DNA from: Mesorhizobium loti
Lineage (GTDB): Bacteria; Pseudomonadota; Alphaproteobacteria; Rhizobiales; Rhizobiaceae
Length of the DNA stretch: 64,000 nucleotides
Assembly: GCF_013170705.1 (NCBI RefSeq)
Contig: NZ_CP033334.1
Span: 6,425,501-6,489,500 of the forward strand
Direction of reading: 5' to 3'
In this document: in pieces, positions 42,039 to 52,159 of the stretch
Numbering within the stretch: position 1 is the stretch's first letter
Layout of the letters: each line of letters starts with the position of its first letter
Made by a program: the position numbers and the translations under genes
Notes under the pieces: model-generated
Database searches by the model: none
The model's input: the letters and a program-made list of their open reading frames with translations, nothing else
Told to the model about the DNA's origin: nothing

Positions 42039-43260
42039 TCAATTCGATGGCTCGCGAATGTTGAACCCTCTGTAACCAGCGGTAGCTACTTCGTCGCAAA
42101 TTTTTTGATACGTGGGCACGCCACCGACGTACGGAATGAACACAGCCCGGTTTCCGGGAATATTTACGGCCAGATACCAAGATTTCGCTTGAGTGTACAA
42201 CGTTTCTTCGGCCGCTTTACTAACTTGGTCCCTCCATTTTTCCTCAGCTGACGCAGCTGCTTCTATATACGCGGCGCTTACCCCTATCAGATGCGCAATC
42301 CACTCAGCTACCCATTTAACATCGTATTCGATGGCAACTATCATGTCGGTTAGGACTGTAGGGCTTCCCGGTCCAGTAACAATAAACAAGTTTTGAAAGC
42401 CGGAACTCATCAATCCAAGAAATGTATTCGGCCCATCTTGCCATTTCTCTTTGAGGGTGAGGTTCCACCGTCCAACAATATCGATTTTGCTGAGCGCACC
42501 TGTCATCGCATCAAAACCTGTCGCTAGCACTAAAATGTCTGGCTCGTAAAAGTCAGAGCCAGCCGCTATTCCCTCTGGAGATATGGCCTGCGCCGCGATC
42601 TCTGGTATCACTTATATACCGAAGATCCGGTGCCAATGACGCCGACATTCCGACCAGCCAAACTGGCCGACTCATGAGGCCAGTTTCTGGTGTGATAGAT
42701 TTGACCCTTGAAGGTATCCACCCCCTGGATATTGCGGGTTTGGGAGGTGGACAAACACCCTGTCGCCATTACACGCCACCTGGCGCGATACCGCGCTCCT
42801 CGAACAGTCGACACTATCCACCGGAAATCTTCTTCCTGGAACGCCGCGCTTGTCACTCTCGAGTGTTGACTTCTATGTCCCGAAGAAGATCGAACTTCTT
42901 TGCCACTAGTTCGCATACGCCATGATCTCCGGCTGGGACGCATACCGCTCTGACCAGTGCCACTTTTGCTGAAGCTCCGTCCGAGAACGAGTACGAGTAC
43001 TGCATGCTTTCAACGTCGCAGCGCGTCCCCGGATAGCGGTTGCAATACTACGTTCCGCCAACCCCCCGACGCCGTCTCAAGCACGACAGCGGATAGGCCC
43101 AGACGGCGGGCAAGATACAGCATGTACATGCCCGCAAACCCAGCGCCGACAATGATGACGTCACAGGACGCGATCTCCTCTCCGTGGGCGCGACCTTCCA
43201 AAACGTCGGTATGCCGCACGAACTGCTTCCTTTGCCCCCGCCGAAAACTCAACCGCCCCA
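42039..43260 (-). pseudogene. Baeyer-Villiger monooxygenase pseudogene
   Basis: A decayed paralogue of the intact gene at 62059-63705. Pieces in order: DVIIVGAGFAGMYMLYLARR (43165-43090), ..GARCDVESMQYSYSFS, FKGQIYHTRNWPHESASLAG then NVGVIGTGSS, then after loss of ~180 codons PDILVLATGFDAMTGALSKI, MSSGFQNLFIVTGPGSPTVL and PYVGGVPTYQKICDEVATAG. Several frameshifts. Its composition is more AT-rich than the surrounding genes. Confidence 0.88.
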
Positions 43261-43261
43261 T

Positions 43262-43527
43262 TTGTTTTTTTCCGATCCGATTTTCGGTGCGGGTGCTAAA
43301 ACGACATTCAGGGAGAGATGCTTTTCAGATCCAATCAGGCGACTCCGGCCGAAACTCGCTTCCCGCATGTCAATCAATTCAGGATTAAACCAGGAGTCCA
43401 GACGGACACTTCCGCGCAGAATACAATAATAGACGAATCGATTGAGACGATTATCGTATAGATGATGCAGAAGCTACCAGCTTTTAGGGGCTACAAAAAA
43501 CAAGATGAGAAAATGGAAGCATAGGTC
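43262..43527. other. Intergenic region upstream of proX
   Basis: AT-rich; contains the proX promoter region. A dyad ATCGATTGAGACGATTATCG occurs near 43438-43457. No gene seen. Confidence 0.35.
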
Positions 43528-44499
43528 ATGAGATCAATTTTCTACTCCATCCTTGTGGGTTCTGTTCTTTCCGCGCCGACCGTATTTGCTAGCGAAAAAG
43601 TAATACCAGCATGGGATGGTATCACAGAAAACCTGATGCAGACCTACATTGTCGATGAGGGCTTACGGCAGCTCGGGTATGATGTAGCAGACCCCGTGCA
43701 ACTTCAGATTCAACTGGCTTACGTTGCGATGGCGAAAGGAGACGCTACATTCTTTGCCGCCTATGCGGAGCCGATACACGACCAGTACCTAAAAGAAAAC
43801 GGCGGGGACGCCGTCCTAACTCGTCTCGGGCACATTGCCGCCGATAGTATACAAGGCTATTTAATTGATAAGAAGACCGCAGATGCAACGGGCGTTAAGT
43901 ATATAGAGGATTTTAAAGATCCCGAGAAGGCGAAGCTATTCGATATTGATGGCAATGGGAAAGCTGATCTTTATGGGTGCGAGCCGGGTTGGGGTTGTGA
44001 GGTAATTATTGAGCATCACCTCGACTCGTATGGGCTGCGCGATGCTGTGGAGGAAAAGCAGGGCGGGTATTTTGCGATCATACCGGACGCAATCGAACGG
44101 ATCAAAGAGGGGAAGCCAACACTCTATTACACCTGGACCCCACTTTGGGTGTCGAGCATACTCCGGCCCGGAAAGGAGGTTGTATTCCTCAACGTTAAGA
44201 AAGCCGAGCTGCCAAACGGCATGACGGGCAACACCACGGTCGACGGTTTGGGAAATCTCGGCTTTCCAGTGATGCAGCAGCGGATTGTCGCCACAACGTC
44301 ATTTGTCAAAGAGAATTCCTCCGCTAAAAAGTTGTTCGAGCTTGTCCAAATTCCGACCGAAGACCTGAGTGCAGAGGACCTGCGTATCTACAAGGGCGAA
44401 AACTCAAATGATCAGGTCAAACAGCGAGCTTTGGAATGGATTTCAACCAACAAGTTGAAGTGGGCGGAATGGATCGCTGAGGCGAAAGCTGCGAATTAA
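43528..44499 (+). CDS. proX: ProX-like glycine betaine/proline betaine-binding protein
   Basis: 323 residues with signal peptide (cleavage after VFAS). Matches the OpuAC/ProX binding fold: VIPAWDGITENLMQTYIVDE, YVAMAKGDATFFAAYAEPIH, DADLYGCEPGWGCE region with Cys pair as in ProX, TLYYTWTPLWVSSILRPGKE. ProX delivers betaines to the ProVW transporter. No permease or ATPase gene follows, so it is an orphan binding protein. Possible link to the betaine-catabolism genes at 58-62 kb. Lower GC than the core rhizobial genes around it. Confidence 0.85.
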   Translation: MRSIFYSILVGSVLSAPTVFASEKVIPAWDGITENLMQTYIVDEGLRQLGYDVADPVQLQIQLAYVAMAKGDATFFAAYAEPIHDQYLKENGGDAVLTRLGHIAADSIQGYLIDKKTADATGVKYIEDFKDPEKAKLFDIDGNGKADLYGCEPGWGCEVIIEHHLDSYGLRDAVEEKQGGYFAIIPDAIERIKEGKPTLYYTWTPLWVSSILRPGKEVVFLNVKKAELPNGMTGNTTVDGLGNLGFPVMQQRIVATTSFVKENSSAKKLFELVQIPTEDLSAEDLRIYKGENSNDQVKQRALEWISTNKLKWAEWIAEAKAAN

Positions 44500-44542
44500 C
44501 TAGTTTCTCTACGCCGGGGTTCGATGCCGGAGGAGAATTCAA

Positions 44543-45118
44543 TTGATTGATAGCAGCCTCGTAAACCAAGTTGCCATTGTGACGGGCGTTGCTGGTGGGA
44601 TCGGCAGCGCTATCGCTCGAACTTTTCACCGGTTAGGCGCGCCCATGGTGCTAGCTGACTGTGATGAGGAGAGCGTCTCGAGATTGCCATTTTCCTTGGA
44701 TCCAACTTGCCAACGGGTGATACCAGTCGCCTATGATGCAAGTAAACCATCCGATGCAGACGCCGTTGTATCGACATGCATTGCTCGGTTCTCGCATATC
44801 GACCATGTGATTCCGGCAGCAGCAATCTTCGAGGATCAACCATTCGCGACTATGACAGATGCGCAGTGGCGCCGAACGAAATCAATAAACCTTGACGGCA
44901 TGTTCTACATTTGTAGGCGATCTATTCCTTGCATCCGGTCCGGCGGAACAATCGTAAACATCGCGTCGTCCGCGGCGCACGAAGGCTGCTCACCTGAGCA
45001 CGTCCACTACGGAGCGTCGAAAGGTGGGGTCTTGGCTTTCACCAAGGTGGCGTTCCTATGCAGCAACGAGTCGACCTACATCATGGGCACGTGAATGGCG
45101 GATCATATATAGGTGGCT
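44543..45118 (+). pseudogene. Short-chain dehydrogenase/reductase, internally deleted
   Basis: TTG start with GGAGGAG 8 nt upstream. NAD-binding AIVTGVAGGIGSAIARTFHR, then VIPAAAIFEDQPFATMTDAQ, and the active-site region IVNIASSAAHEGCSPEHVHY-GASKG (Tyr and Lys present). After AFTKV the sequence jumps to the extreme C-terminus (NESTYIMGT, then in another frame NGGSYIGG-stop at 45118). About 50 residues of the substrate loop are missing, so the enzyme is unlikely to work. Confidence 0.8.
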
Positions 45119-45556
45119 AGAGCTCTCCACCCTACCTTAACAGCGTGTTTGCCATTTAGACGGATCCGACACTGGATGCATGGTAGTGGACTCTTGGTTG
45201 AATCGGCTCGAACAAGTACACGGAAGGCGCGTTCGCCGGAGCCGCCGGAGCACCATTTAGCACACCTATCGAGTATCAATCGAGCAGCCTTTGAAGGGTG
45301 CGTTCCCCTTTTCTTGCAGCCTAATTACCAGACTACTCAGCGATCAATTCTGCAAAGGAACAGCTCGTGCTGCAGCATACCGAGGTTTTGATGGTCGCGC
45401 CGAGGCCGGCCCGAGAGCGCCTTCTTAGAGGGATTGAATCGATGTGCAGGCACATATCTGAATCGCGTAGTTGATCCGACACTCCTCTAGAGAATTCAAA
45501 AGGACTTGTTGATGGCTTCTCCGGTGTAGAAGCCCCGGCATTTGGAGGATCAACGT
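45119..45556. other. Intergenic stretch
   Basis: No frame with recognisable homology. Must contain the promoter of the CehA-like gene unless transcription continues from proX. Confidence 0.35.
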
Positions 45557-48154
45557 ATGAGCATGCACGTAGACGGCCCGGCTTCACCGCTGTTCCGGCC
45601 TGTCAGTTTTCACGGCACGCTCTCGTTCGAGGAGCTTGCACGACATCCAAACGTGTCAGCCGAGCTGGCGCAAGCGGCCCCCTTCGCGCTTTCAGGCTCC
45701 CGTGTGGCCATGGGCATCCCGTTTGAAATTTGGCGCCCGGTTCTGCTCCACGATCAGCCGCTTACACTCAAAATCTCGCCGACCACAGCTCGATGGTTCG
45801 CATTCTTACACGCATCTGATATTCGTCCGCTCTCCCTGGATCAAAATGGGCTTATTTCTCCGATGCGAGGCATCGGCCAGCTCGGCGAACACGCGGCGGA
45901 CTATGTCCTGATTTACGATGATGGTTCCGAGCAGAGAGCAGAAATCCGGCGGCGACATCAGGTAGGATCTTTTCTCTTTCGATGGGGGGAGCATTGCACC
46001 CAGGCTGTCCCAGCCATAAAGCCTCGCCCTCTTTCGTTCAGTGTTACCGATCAGCCGAGGCCTAGAAGTGACGCGGCTGATCACCACCACCCCATAGGGT
46101 GGGGAGTGCGGCAGCAGCAGCTCATTTTCGAAGATGCGGTACCGTGGATGAACTTCGTTTGGGCGTTCGAAAATCCACACCCGGAGAAGGCAGTAGAGGC
46201 ACTCAGGTTCGAACCGCTCTGCGGTCCTTTGGTAGTATCTGCGGTATCGGCAGGAGACACTCGCTCCACGCCTGTCCGTTGGGAGAAGCGCAAGAAACTG
46301 TTGCTCAGGACGCCGTCCGAACTGAGCTTCGATCCGGCTCGCGGCGAGCATAGTCTCTTGGACCAGATCCAACTCGATTTGGGCCTGGTTATCGCCGCCC
46401 GCCCGCGGCTCGTCTATCCTACGGAGGAATGGCAACAGACACGTCAAAACCTTCAGCCCGCGGTGGCTTCCCATGAGGTGCTGGTCGAATACGCCGCTCA
46501 TGAAGACGCTGAATTCCATTTGAAGGGCGGTACCCGCATTGCTATTCGCGACCTTGAAACCCGCATTTCTGACAACGAGCTTGTACTGGAGCTAATAGAG
46601 TGTGCGGATCAGCGTGTGAGCCTTCGCGTCGTTGAGGCAGTAACGAATAAGATAGTTCCCGTTAAACTTCACGTCCACGGTAGGAAGGGGGAATACCTCG
46701 CTCCAGTAGATCGAAGTCGAAACCCCAATCCACTGTGGTTCGAAAATTACAGCCCGGATTTTTGCCATGGCAATCACCTATCAACCTACATTTCTGGGCA
46801 GGCAACGATCGACCTGCCACTGGGTGAGGTTTACCTGGAGATCACCAAGGGTTTTGAAATCAGGCCGGTCCGAAAAACGTTCACCATCACCCGAGATACA
46901 GAGCAAATTACCGTAGAAATAGAAAAGGCTCTTCATTGGCGCGAGCAGGGCTGGGTCACTGCGGATACGCACGTCCATTTTCTTTCCCCGGCAACAGCCA
47001 TGCTGGAAGGTGCAGCTGAGGGCGTGAACGTCATCAATCTCTTAGCCAGCCAATGGGGAGAGTTGATGACCAACGTCGGGGATTTCGATGGTCACACAAC
47101 CTTTGGTACAAAGGCGGCCGGCGGCACGGGCGAATTTCTGGTCCGCGTCGGCACCGAAAACCGCCAGCATGTGCTCGGTCACATTTCCTTACTCGGCTAT
47201 TCGGGCAACATGATCTTGCCGTTGTGCTCTGGTGGCCCCGACGAGTCTGCACTCGGAGACTCGGTCGACGTCCTCCTCACCGAATGGGCAGAGCAATGTC
47301 GCAAGCAGGGCGGCCTTGTCGTATTGCCCCACTTTCCGGATCCTCGGTTGGAGAACGCTGCGACGATAGTCCTTGGGGAAGCGGACGCCGTGGAAATGAC
47401 GTCCTTCAGGGACTTGTACAGTGGCATCAACGCTTATTCTCTCTCCGATTGGTACCGCTACCTGAACAATGGATACCTGATTCCGGCGGTGGCCGGGACG
47501 GATAAGATGTCCGCTGAATTCGCTGTGGGAGCCATGCGGACGTACGCTAAAATCCCCGAGCACAAGGCGTTCTCGTATGAGACATGGATGAACGCCGTCC
47601 GCTCAGGCCATACATTTGTGACCACAGGCCCTCTCATAGATCTTGATGTCGACGGAAAACCCATGGGCAGCCGCTTTGGGCTGCCTTCAGCGGGGGGCAC
47701 CGTCACCGTTAGCTGGAACGCGGCAAGTGTAATCGTGCCGATGACCAGAATCGACCTGGTCGTGAATGGTGAGGTCAAGGAAAGCCGCACCCTCAGGCCA
47801 GGGCAAGATGCCGGAAGTTGGTCAGTGCGTATCCAGAAAAGTGCGTGGATCGCATTGCTTCTTCGAGCGAAATACGACGACAAACCTGAAATGATTGCCG
47901 CCCACTCGTCGCCAGTGATGATTGACGTCGAAGGCTCTCAATTTTTCGCAGCAGCTGACGCACTGACAATCCTAGACCAGATCGAAGGCGCAATGGCTTA
48001 TATTGATACAACAGGAATCCGCGCCGACGCCAAACGGTATAAAGAAATGCGGCTTCTGCTTCAGTCGGCGCATTCACGCCTACATAACCGAATGCATAGA
48101 ATGGGTTTTGACCACACACATACTGTTGGCGCCCACCATTCTGATCATGATTAG
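45557..48154 (+). CDS. CehA/McbA-type PHP-domain metallohydrolase
   Basis: 865 residues. The C-terminal part holds a PHP-type site: WVTADTHVHFLSPATAML (HxH), NVINLLASQWGELMTNVGDF, then GHISLLGY and GGLVVLPHFPDP with further His ligands, as in CehA/McbA carbaryl hydrolase and related esterases/amidases. The N-terminal ~450 residues are beta-rich and lack an obvious signal peptide. Family members hydrolyse ester or amide bonds. GGAGG 8 nt before the ATG at 45557 sets the start. Same strand as proX and hupE; substrate unknown, possibly a plant-derived compound. Confidence 0.82.
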   Translation: MSMHVDGPASPLFRPVSFHGTLSFEELARHPNVSAELAQAAPFALSGSRVAMGIPFEIWRPVLLHDQPLTLKISPTTARWFAFLHASDIRPLSLDQNGLISPMRGIGQLGEHAADYVLIYDDGSEQRAEIRRRHQVGSFLFRWGEHCTQAVPAIKPRPLSFSVTDQPRPRSDAADHHHPIGWGVRQQQLIFEDAVPWMNFVWAFENPHPEKAVEALRFEPLCGPLVVSAVSAGDTRSTPVRWEKRKKLLLRTPSELSFDPARGEHSLLDQIQLDLGLVIAARPRLVYPTEEWQQTRQNLQPAVASHEVLVEYAAHEDAEFHLKGGTRIAIRDLETRISDNELVLELIECADQRVSLRVVEAVTNKIVPVKLHVHGRKGEYLAPVDRSRNPNPLWFENYSPDFCHGNHLSTYISGQATIDLPLGEVYLEITKGFEIRPVRKTFTITRDTEQITVEIEKALHWREQGWVTADTHVHFLSPATAMLEGAAEGVNVINLLASQWGELMTNVGDFDGHTTFGTKAAGGTGEFLVRVGTENRQHVLGHISLLGYSGNMILPLCSGGPDESALGDSVDVLLTEWAEQCRKQGGLVVLPHFPDPRLENAATIVLGEADAVEMTSFRDLYSGINAYSLSDWYRYLNNGYLIPAVAGTDKMSAEFAVGAMRTYAKIPEHKAFSYETWMNAVRSGHTFVTTGPLIDLDVDGKPMGSRFGLPSAGGTVTVSWNAASVIVPMTRIDLVVNGEVKESRTLRPGQDAGSWSVRIQKSAWIALLLRAKYDDKPEMIAAHSSPVMIDVEGSQFFAAADALTILDQIEGAMAYIDTTGIRADAKRYKEMRLLLQSAHSRLHNRMHRMGFDHTHTVGAHHSDHD

Positions 48155-48202
48155 CAGAAGCACACGAAAAGCGCGCGTAAATTATTAAGGGAATGACGCT
48201 CC

Positions 48203-48808
48203 ATGGAAAATCCGATGACCAAAAGCAAATCCACTAGGCTAGCTTTCGTGCCAATTATGCTTGCAGCTGCATGCGGGCCGGCCTCGTCCCACACCGTGGT
48301 CGGCTCGGCTGACTCGTTCGCCGCCGGTTTCGCCCACCCCCTCTCGGGCCTTGACCATATCATGGTAATGGTCGGGGTCGGACTGTGGGCGGCGCGGAAG
48401 GGCGGATCCGCTTTGTGGACATGGCCGGCAGCGTTTGTTGGGCTGATGCTTGCTGGTGGCGGGCTGGGGATCGCTGGCGTGCCGGTTCCCTTTGTCGAGC
48501 CCATCATACTCGCTTCGATGTTAACGCTCGGCTTGCTAATCGCCGCCGCGGTGGACTTGCCTGTGGCCGCTGGGGCAATGGTGATCGGTTGCTTTGCCTT
48601 TTTCCACGGCCATGCGCATGGCACCGAGATTCCAGAGACCACGGGTGGAATTCAATATCTGTCTGGCTTCCTCCTTGCCACGGCACTACTGCACGGCGTA
48701 GGTATCGGCTCGGGTTTGTTGCCGGGCCGGCGTTTTCGAGGCGTCGTGCGACTGGCGGGCGTGGCGATCGCCGCGGCCGGCCTCAGCCTGATAGTCGGCG
48801 CGGTCTAG
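48203..48808 (+). CDS. hupE: HupE/UreJ-family membrane protein
   Basis: 201 residues with signal peptide then HPLSGLDHIMVMVGVGLWAA, the HPxxGxDH metal-binding signature of HupE/UreJ, five or six hydrophobic segments, and HGHAHGTEIPET. HupE imports nickel for hydrogenase; UreJ for urease. No hup or ure genes occur in the window, so metal delivery for another enzyme, including the metallohydrolase gene 48 bp upstream, is possible (inference). RBS AAGGG. Confidence 0.88.
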   Translation: MENPMTKSKSTRLAFVPIMLAAACGPASSHTVVGSADSFAAGFAHPLSGLDHIMVMVGVGLWAARKGGSALWTWPAAFVGLMLAGGGLGIAGVPVPFVEPIILASMLTLGLLIAAAVDLPVAAGAMVIGCFAFFHGHAHGTEIPETTGGIQYLSGFLLATALLHGVGIGSGLLPGRRFRGVVRLAGVAIAAAGLSLIVGAV

Positions 48809-48960
48809 CGGAGGACGTTTCTCCGAGTGGAATCGCCGACATGCCGTGCCGTAATGGGCCGGCCTTTGCGAGCATAGCTAGGTTGGGCGGCTGTCCCTCA
48901 GAATGATCGGGTTGAAACAGAGTACGAGCGATCGGCTCCAAGCATCATGAGAGGAACAGC

Positions 48961-49560
48961 CATGGAACACTATCCGGGAATCGATATCTCTCTGGAAAAC
49001 AGCAGCGTATGCATTGGGGAACGATCGTGTGCGAGGCCAAGATCGCCAACGAACCCGAGGCACTGGTCCGTTATTTCGACGAACTGGAATTGTCTGTCGG
49101 CCGCATTGGGCTCGAGGCCGGCCATTGTCGCAATGGCAGCATGCCGGGCTTGTGGCCGCTGGCCGACGCGGTTTTGCTCAAGACGCGGCGCGTGAAGGCG
49201 GCGCTCTCGGCCGTTGAAGAACGACCGGAAGGATGCACGCGGGATAGCCCAATTGCTGCGGATGGAATGGAACCGCCCGATTCATGCCAAATCGGTGACT
49301 TGCAAGGATACCCGAGCCCTTTCTCAGTCTGGGTGCCCTCGGGATGCTCAACGGTCGAGCCCGGTCGAATTTTCCGGCACGATCTGCGCCTTGGCGGCGT
49401 ACGGCCAGTGCCAACGCCCGATCGCCCCTTCCGAAACTTCCTACCGCACAACCGGTCGCCGCGTTCCGCTCCGTGCACTTGCTCTATCCACCTACGACAA
49501 TTGCGGTAAGCATAGCCGGAAATCGATGGCGTACGATCGCCGTTTCTTCCTCCGGTGGTG
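48961..49560 (+). pseudogene. IS110-family transposase remnant
   Basis: Pieces in three frames: HYPGIDISLENSSVCI, then IANEPEALVRYFDELELSVG then RIGLEAG, then KNDRKDARGIAQLLRMEWNR and PIHAKSVTCKDTRAL. Matches the N-terminal half of an IS110 transposase (DEDD domain). No C-terminal domain. Confidence 0.7.
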
Positions 49561-49636
49561 AGGATCGGCTCTGACAGTCCGAGGAACCTCGGACGCGGAG
49601 TGGAGCGCGAGCCACGGGCAGAGAAATTCCGCAAAC

Positions 49637-49829
49637 TCAAACTTTCTGTCGGAACGACGCGGCGAAGGGCGTCTTCTTGAGAATATAAAAAGCATCATTG
49701 ATAACAAATCCGTCGAGACCTGTGGCCCGGGCATACGTTAGCAAATCGCTTGCACGATTGATGAACCCAGTGCCATTGAAGTTCAGCGATGTATTGCAAA
49801 GAACACCGACCCCGCTTTTCGCCTTGAAC
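49637..49829 (-). pseudogene. nodU: nodU 3' part, separated by IS66
   Basis: Encodes the NodU C-terminus: AKSGVGVLCNTSLNFNGTGF, INRASDLLTYARATGLDGFV, INDAFYILKK, ending FRQKV-stop. Joining to the 5' part at the 8-bp duplication restores a continuous frame (..LLTSFK-AKSGVG..) of about 531 codons, near the usual NodU size. No translation signal is available to express this piece. Confidence 0.9.
49822..49829. repeat. Target-site duplication, left copy
   Basis: CCTTGAAC immediately before the left IS66 end; the same 8 bp occur at 53002-53009 after the right end. IS66 elements make 8-bp duplications. Confidence 0.92.
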
Positions 49830-49907
49830 GTAAGCGGTGCGCCAAGGCACCTGTCCCGAAATCGTCTTGATGGTTAGATCGATCGTTGGTCGGCGCGCCG
49901 GCGCCGA

Positions 49908-50507
49908 TCACTTCGGAGCGTCATAACGGGTGACGTAGTGGAGTTCGCGCAGGGCGGGGATGACGAGGGCGATGTCTTTGTACGCCTCGTGCTCGATGAA
50001 GCGCGCGGTCTCGGGCCCCGGCCTGGGCTTGCCGAGGACGGGCCTGCCCTTTTTGTCGACGCAGTAGATCAGGATCGGCAGCAGCAGACCGTGGTTGGGG
50101 TTGTTGAGGTCGAGTAGCGATTTCCATTTTTTGATGTTGAGATTGATGGCCGCGTAGAACCCCTGGCACCACGGCCGCGGGTCGATGCCGCCGCTGGGCT
50201 TGGTTGCGAAGCGGGGCGCATAATCCTGCGGTCTGTCGAAGAGCGTCTCGTTGATCCGGTTGTGGATCCTGGCGACGCTGGCAAACACGGCGTGATCGGC
50301 TGCAGAGCCTTTGGCCACGACGTCGCGCCGCAACCCCATGAGCGGGCACATCCAGTCTTGCGGGTCCGGGTAGCGCGGCCCAGTGACCGCCGCCGTTACG
50401 AAGCCATCCAGCGCCGATATCGTCCGCACCAGCGGGCGGTTGGTCTTGGCAGCCATCCAGGCCTCGAGCGCCTCGTCCGACAGCGCCGTGGCATCGAGCG
50501 CGCTCAT
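49908..50507 (-). CDS. UPF0149/YecA-like passenger gene of IS66
   Basis: 199 residues: ISALDGFVTAAVTGPRYPDP then QDWMCPLMG, FATKPSGGIDPRPWCQGFYA and a C-terminal LPILIYCVDKKGRP. Resembles UPF0149 (YecA/YgfB-like) proteins, without the C-terminal SEC-C zinc motif. Such genes are found as a fourth gene of some IS66 elements; role unknown. ATG at 50507 overlaps the tnpC stop (ATGA). Confidence 0.75.
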   Translation of the reverse strand: MSALDATALSDEALEAWMAAKTNRPLVRTISALDGFVTAAVTGPRYPDPQDWMCPLMGLRRDVVAKGSAADHAVFASVARIHNRINETLFDRPQDYAPRFATKPSGGIDPRPWCQGFYAAINLNIKKWKSLLDLNNPNHGLLLPILIYCVDKKGRPVLGKPRPGPETARFIEHEAYKDIALVIPALRELHYVTRYDAPK

Positions 50508-52087
50508 GCCGCCAACGGGAGCGGCATCTCTTCGCGGCGCGCCCAGTTCCATGGCATCAGCTCGTCCCAGCGCGAGGCTGGCCAGTCGTTCTGGATGCGC
50601 TCGGTGACATCGGCCATGTAGGCTTCGGCATCGACGCCGCCGAGCTTGCAGGTCTCGATGATGCTGAGCACGACCGCTGACCGCTCTGCCGCGGCAAAGT
50701 TACCCGAGAAAAGCCAGTTGCGCCTTCCGACCGTAAATCCACGAATGGCGCGCTCCGCGATCAGGTTGTCGGGCTCGAGCTGGCCATCGTAGAGGAAGCG
50801 ATTGAACGCGCGCCATCGCTTGGCGCCGTAGGCGAAGGCCTTGGCGATATCGGCATGGCGCGACAAACCCTTGCCCTGGCGCATGAGCTGTCGTCGCAGC
50901 GCGCGGACCAGTGGTCGGGTACGCCTTCGTCGAGCGGCCAATCGCTCGGCGGGCGGCAGCCCACGTATCTCTTCCTCGATCCGGTAGATCGCCTGGATAC
51001 CGGCCATGGCCGTCGTGCTGAGCTCGGTCGGCTGGCTGTCGTGAACGTCGAATATCTTGCGACGCAGATGGGCCAGGCAGGCGGCTTCGCGAATGGCGCC
51101 GCCCTTGTAGAGCTGATTGTAGCCGCTAAAACCGTCGGCCTGAAGAGTGCCAGCAAATCCGGCGAGCTCGGTCATCACGCTCTCGCCGGCTCGGCCCATG
51201 GTGGCGCGATACCAGGCGATCGGCGGCTCCTGCGAACCCGAGTTGCGGTCGTCGGCGACGTAAACCCAGAGCGCGCCCTTGTGCGTCGTTCCGGTGCTGG
51301 GCGCCAGGATCGGAAGCCGCGTGTCGTCGGTGTGAATCTTGCTGCGGGTACGGCCGATCTCACGGATGCGGTTGTAGATCGGATCGAGCAAGGCGGCGGC
51401 GTAGCCGGCGCTGCGCGCAAGCGTGGATCGCTCGATATCGACGCCCTTGGCGGCCATCATCTGGGCCTGACGGTAGAAGGGCAAATGATAACCCCACTTG
51501 GCCATCATGATATGGGCGAGCGCGGCATAGCTGAGCTTGCCGCGAGCAATGGCCTTGGCTGGTGCCGGCGCCTGGATGATTTTATCGCAGGTCCGGCAGC
51601 TGTACTTGGGTCGAACGGTCTCCATCACCTGCCAGGCCTGGGCGACCAGATCGAGCATCTCCTCGCTATCTTCGCCCATGGCGCGCAGATCGCCGCCGCA
51701 GCCCGGGCAGCATGCGCAAGACGGCTCGCGAACGACCCGCTTGCGCGGCAGGTTGGGGTTAAGCTTACGCAGCGGCAACACCCGCACCTTGTCGCTGTCC
51801 GCGACGATAGGCAGTTCGAGATCGGGCACGCTGGCGGCGAAATCGATCTCGAGATCTTCGAGTTCGAGCTGCATCTGGCCGAGCTTCTCGGAGGAGCGGC
51901 CGAAGGCCTTGCGGTTGAAGCGATCGATCCGCAGCTGCAGGCGCTGGATGCGAAGCGCGGCCTCGGCGCGCTCTCTTCGCAGCTGCTCATCGCGTTCGGC
52001 AATGGCGGTGTCACGGGCGGAAACGGCCGCCTCCAGAGTGGCGATCCGGGCGAGGAAATCAGCGATGGAGGGAGCTTGTTCCGACAC
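50504..52087 (-). CDS. tnpC: IS66 transposase TnpC
   Basis: 527 residues. N-terminal coiled-coil (LEAAVSARDTAIAERDEQLR), zinc-binding CACCPGCGGDLRAMGED and YSCRTCDKI, then the DDE domain (KIHTDDTRLPILAPSTGTTH; LQADGFSGYNQLYKGG; DNLIAERAIRGFTVGRRNWL). Catalyses transposition together with TnpA and TnpB. Confidence 0.95.
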   Translation of the reverse strand: MSEQAPSIADFLARIATLEAAVSARDTAIAERDEQLRRERAEAALRIQRLQLRIDRFNRKAFGRSSEKLGQMQLELEDLEIDFAASVPDLELPIVADSDKVRVLPLRKLNPNLPRKRVVREPSCACCPGCGGDLRAMGEDSEEMLDLVAQAWQVMETVRPKYSCRTCDKIIQAPAPAKAIARGKLSYAALAHIMMAKWGYHLPFYRQAQMMAAKGVDIERSTLARSAGYAAALLDPIYNRIREIGRTRSKIHTDDTRLPILAPSTGTTHKGALWVYVADDRNSGSQEPPIAWYRATMGRAGESVMTELAGFAGTLQADGFSGYNQLYKGGAIREAACLAHLRRKIFDVHDSQPTELSTTAMAGIQAIYRIEEEIRGLPPAERLAARRRRTRPLVRALRRQLMRQGKGLSRHADIAKAFAYGAKRWRAFNRFLYDGQLEPDNLIAERAIRGFTVGRRNWLFSGNFAAAERSAVVLSIIETCKLGGVDAEAYMADVTERIQNDWPASRWDELMPWNWARREEMPLPLAA

Positions 52088-52159
52088 CCAAATTACATAC
52101 CCGAAAGACCTCGTCTACGGAAGCAAAATCGACACAAAATCAATGAGAAACGGCCTAAT

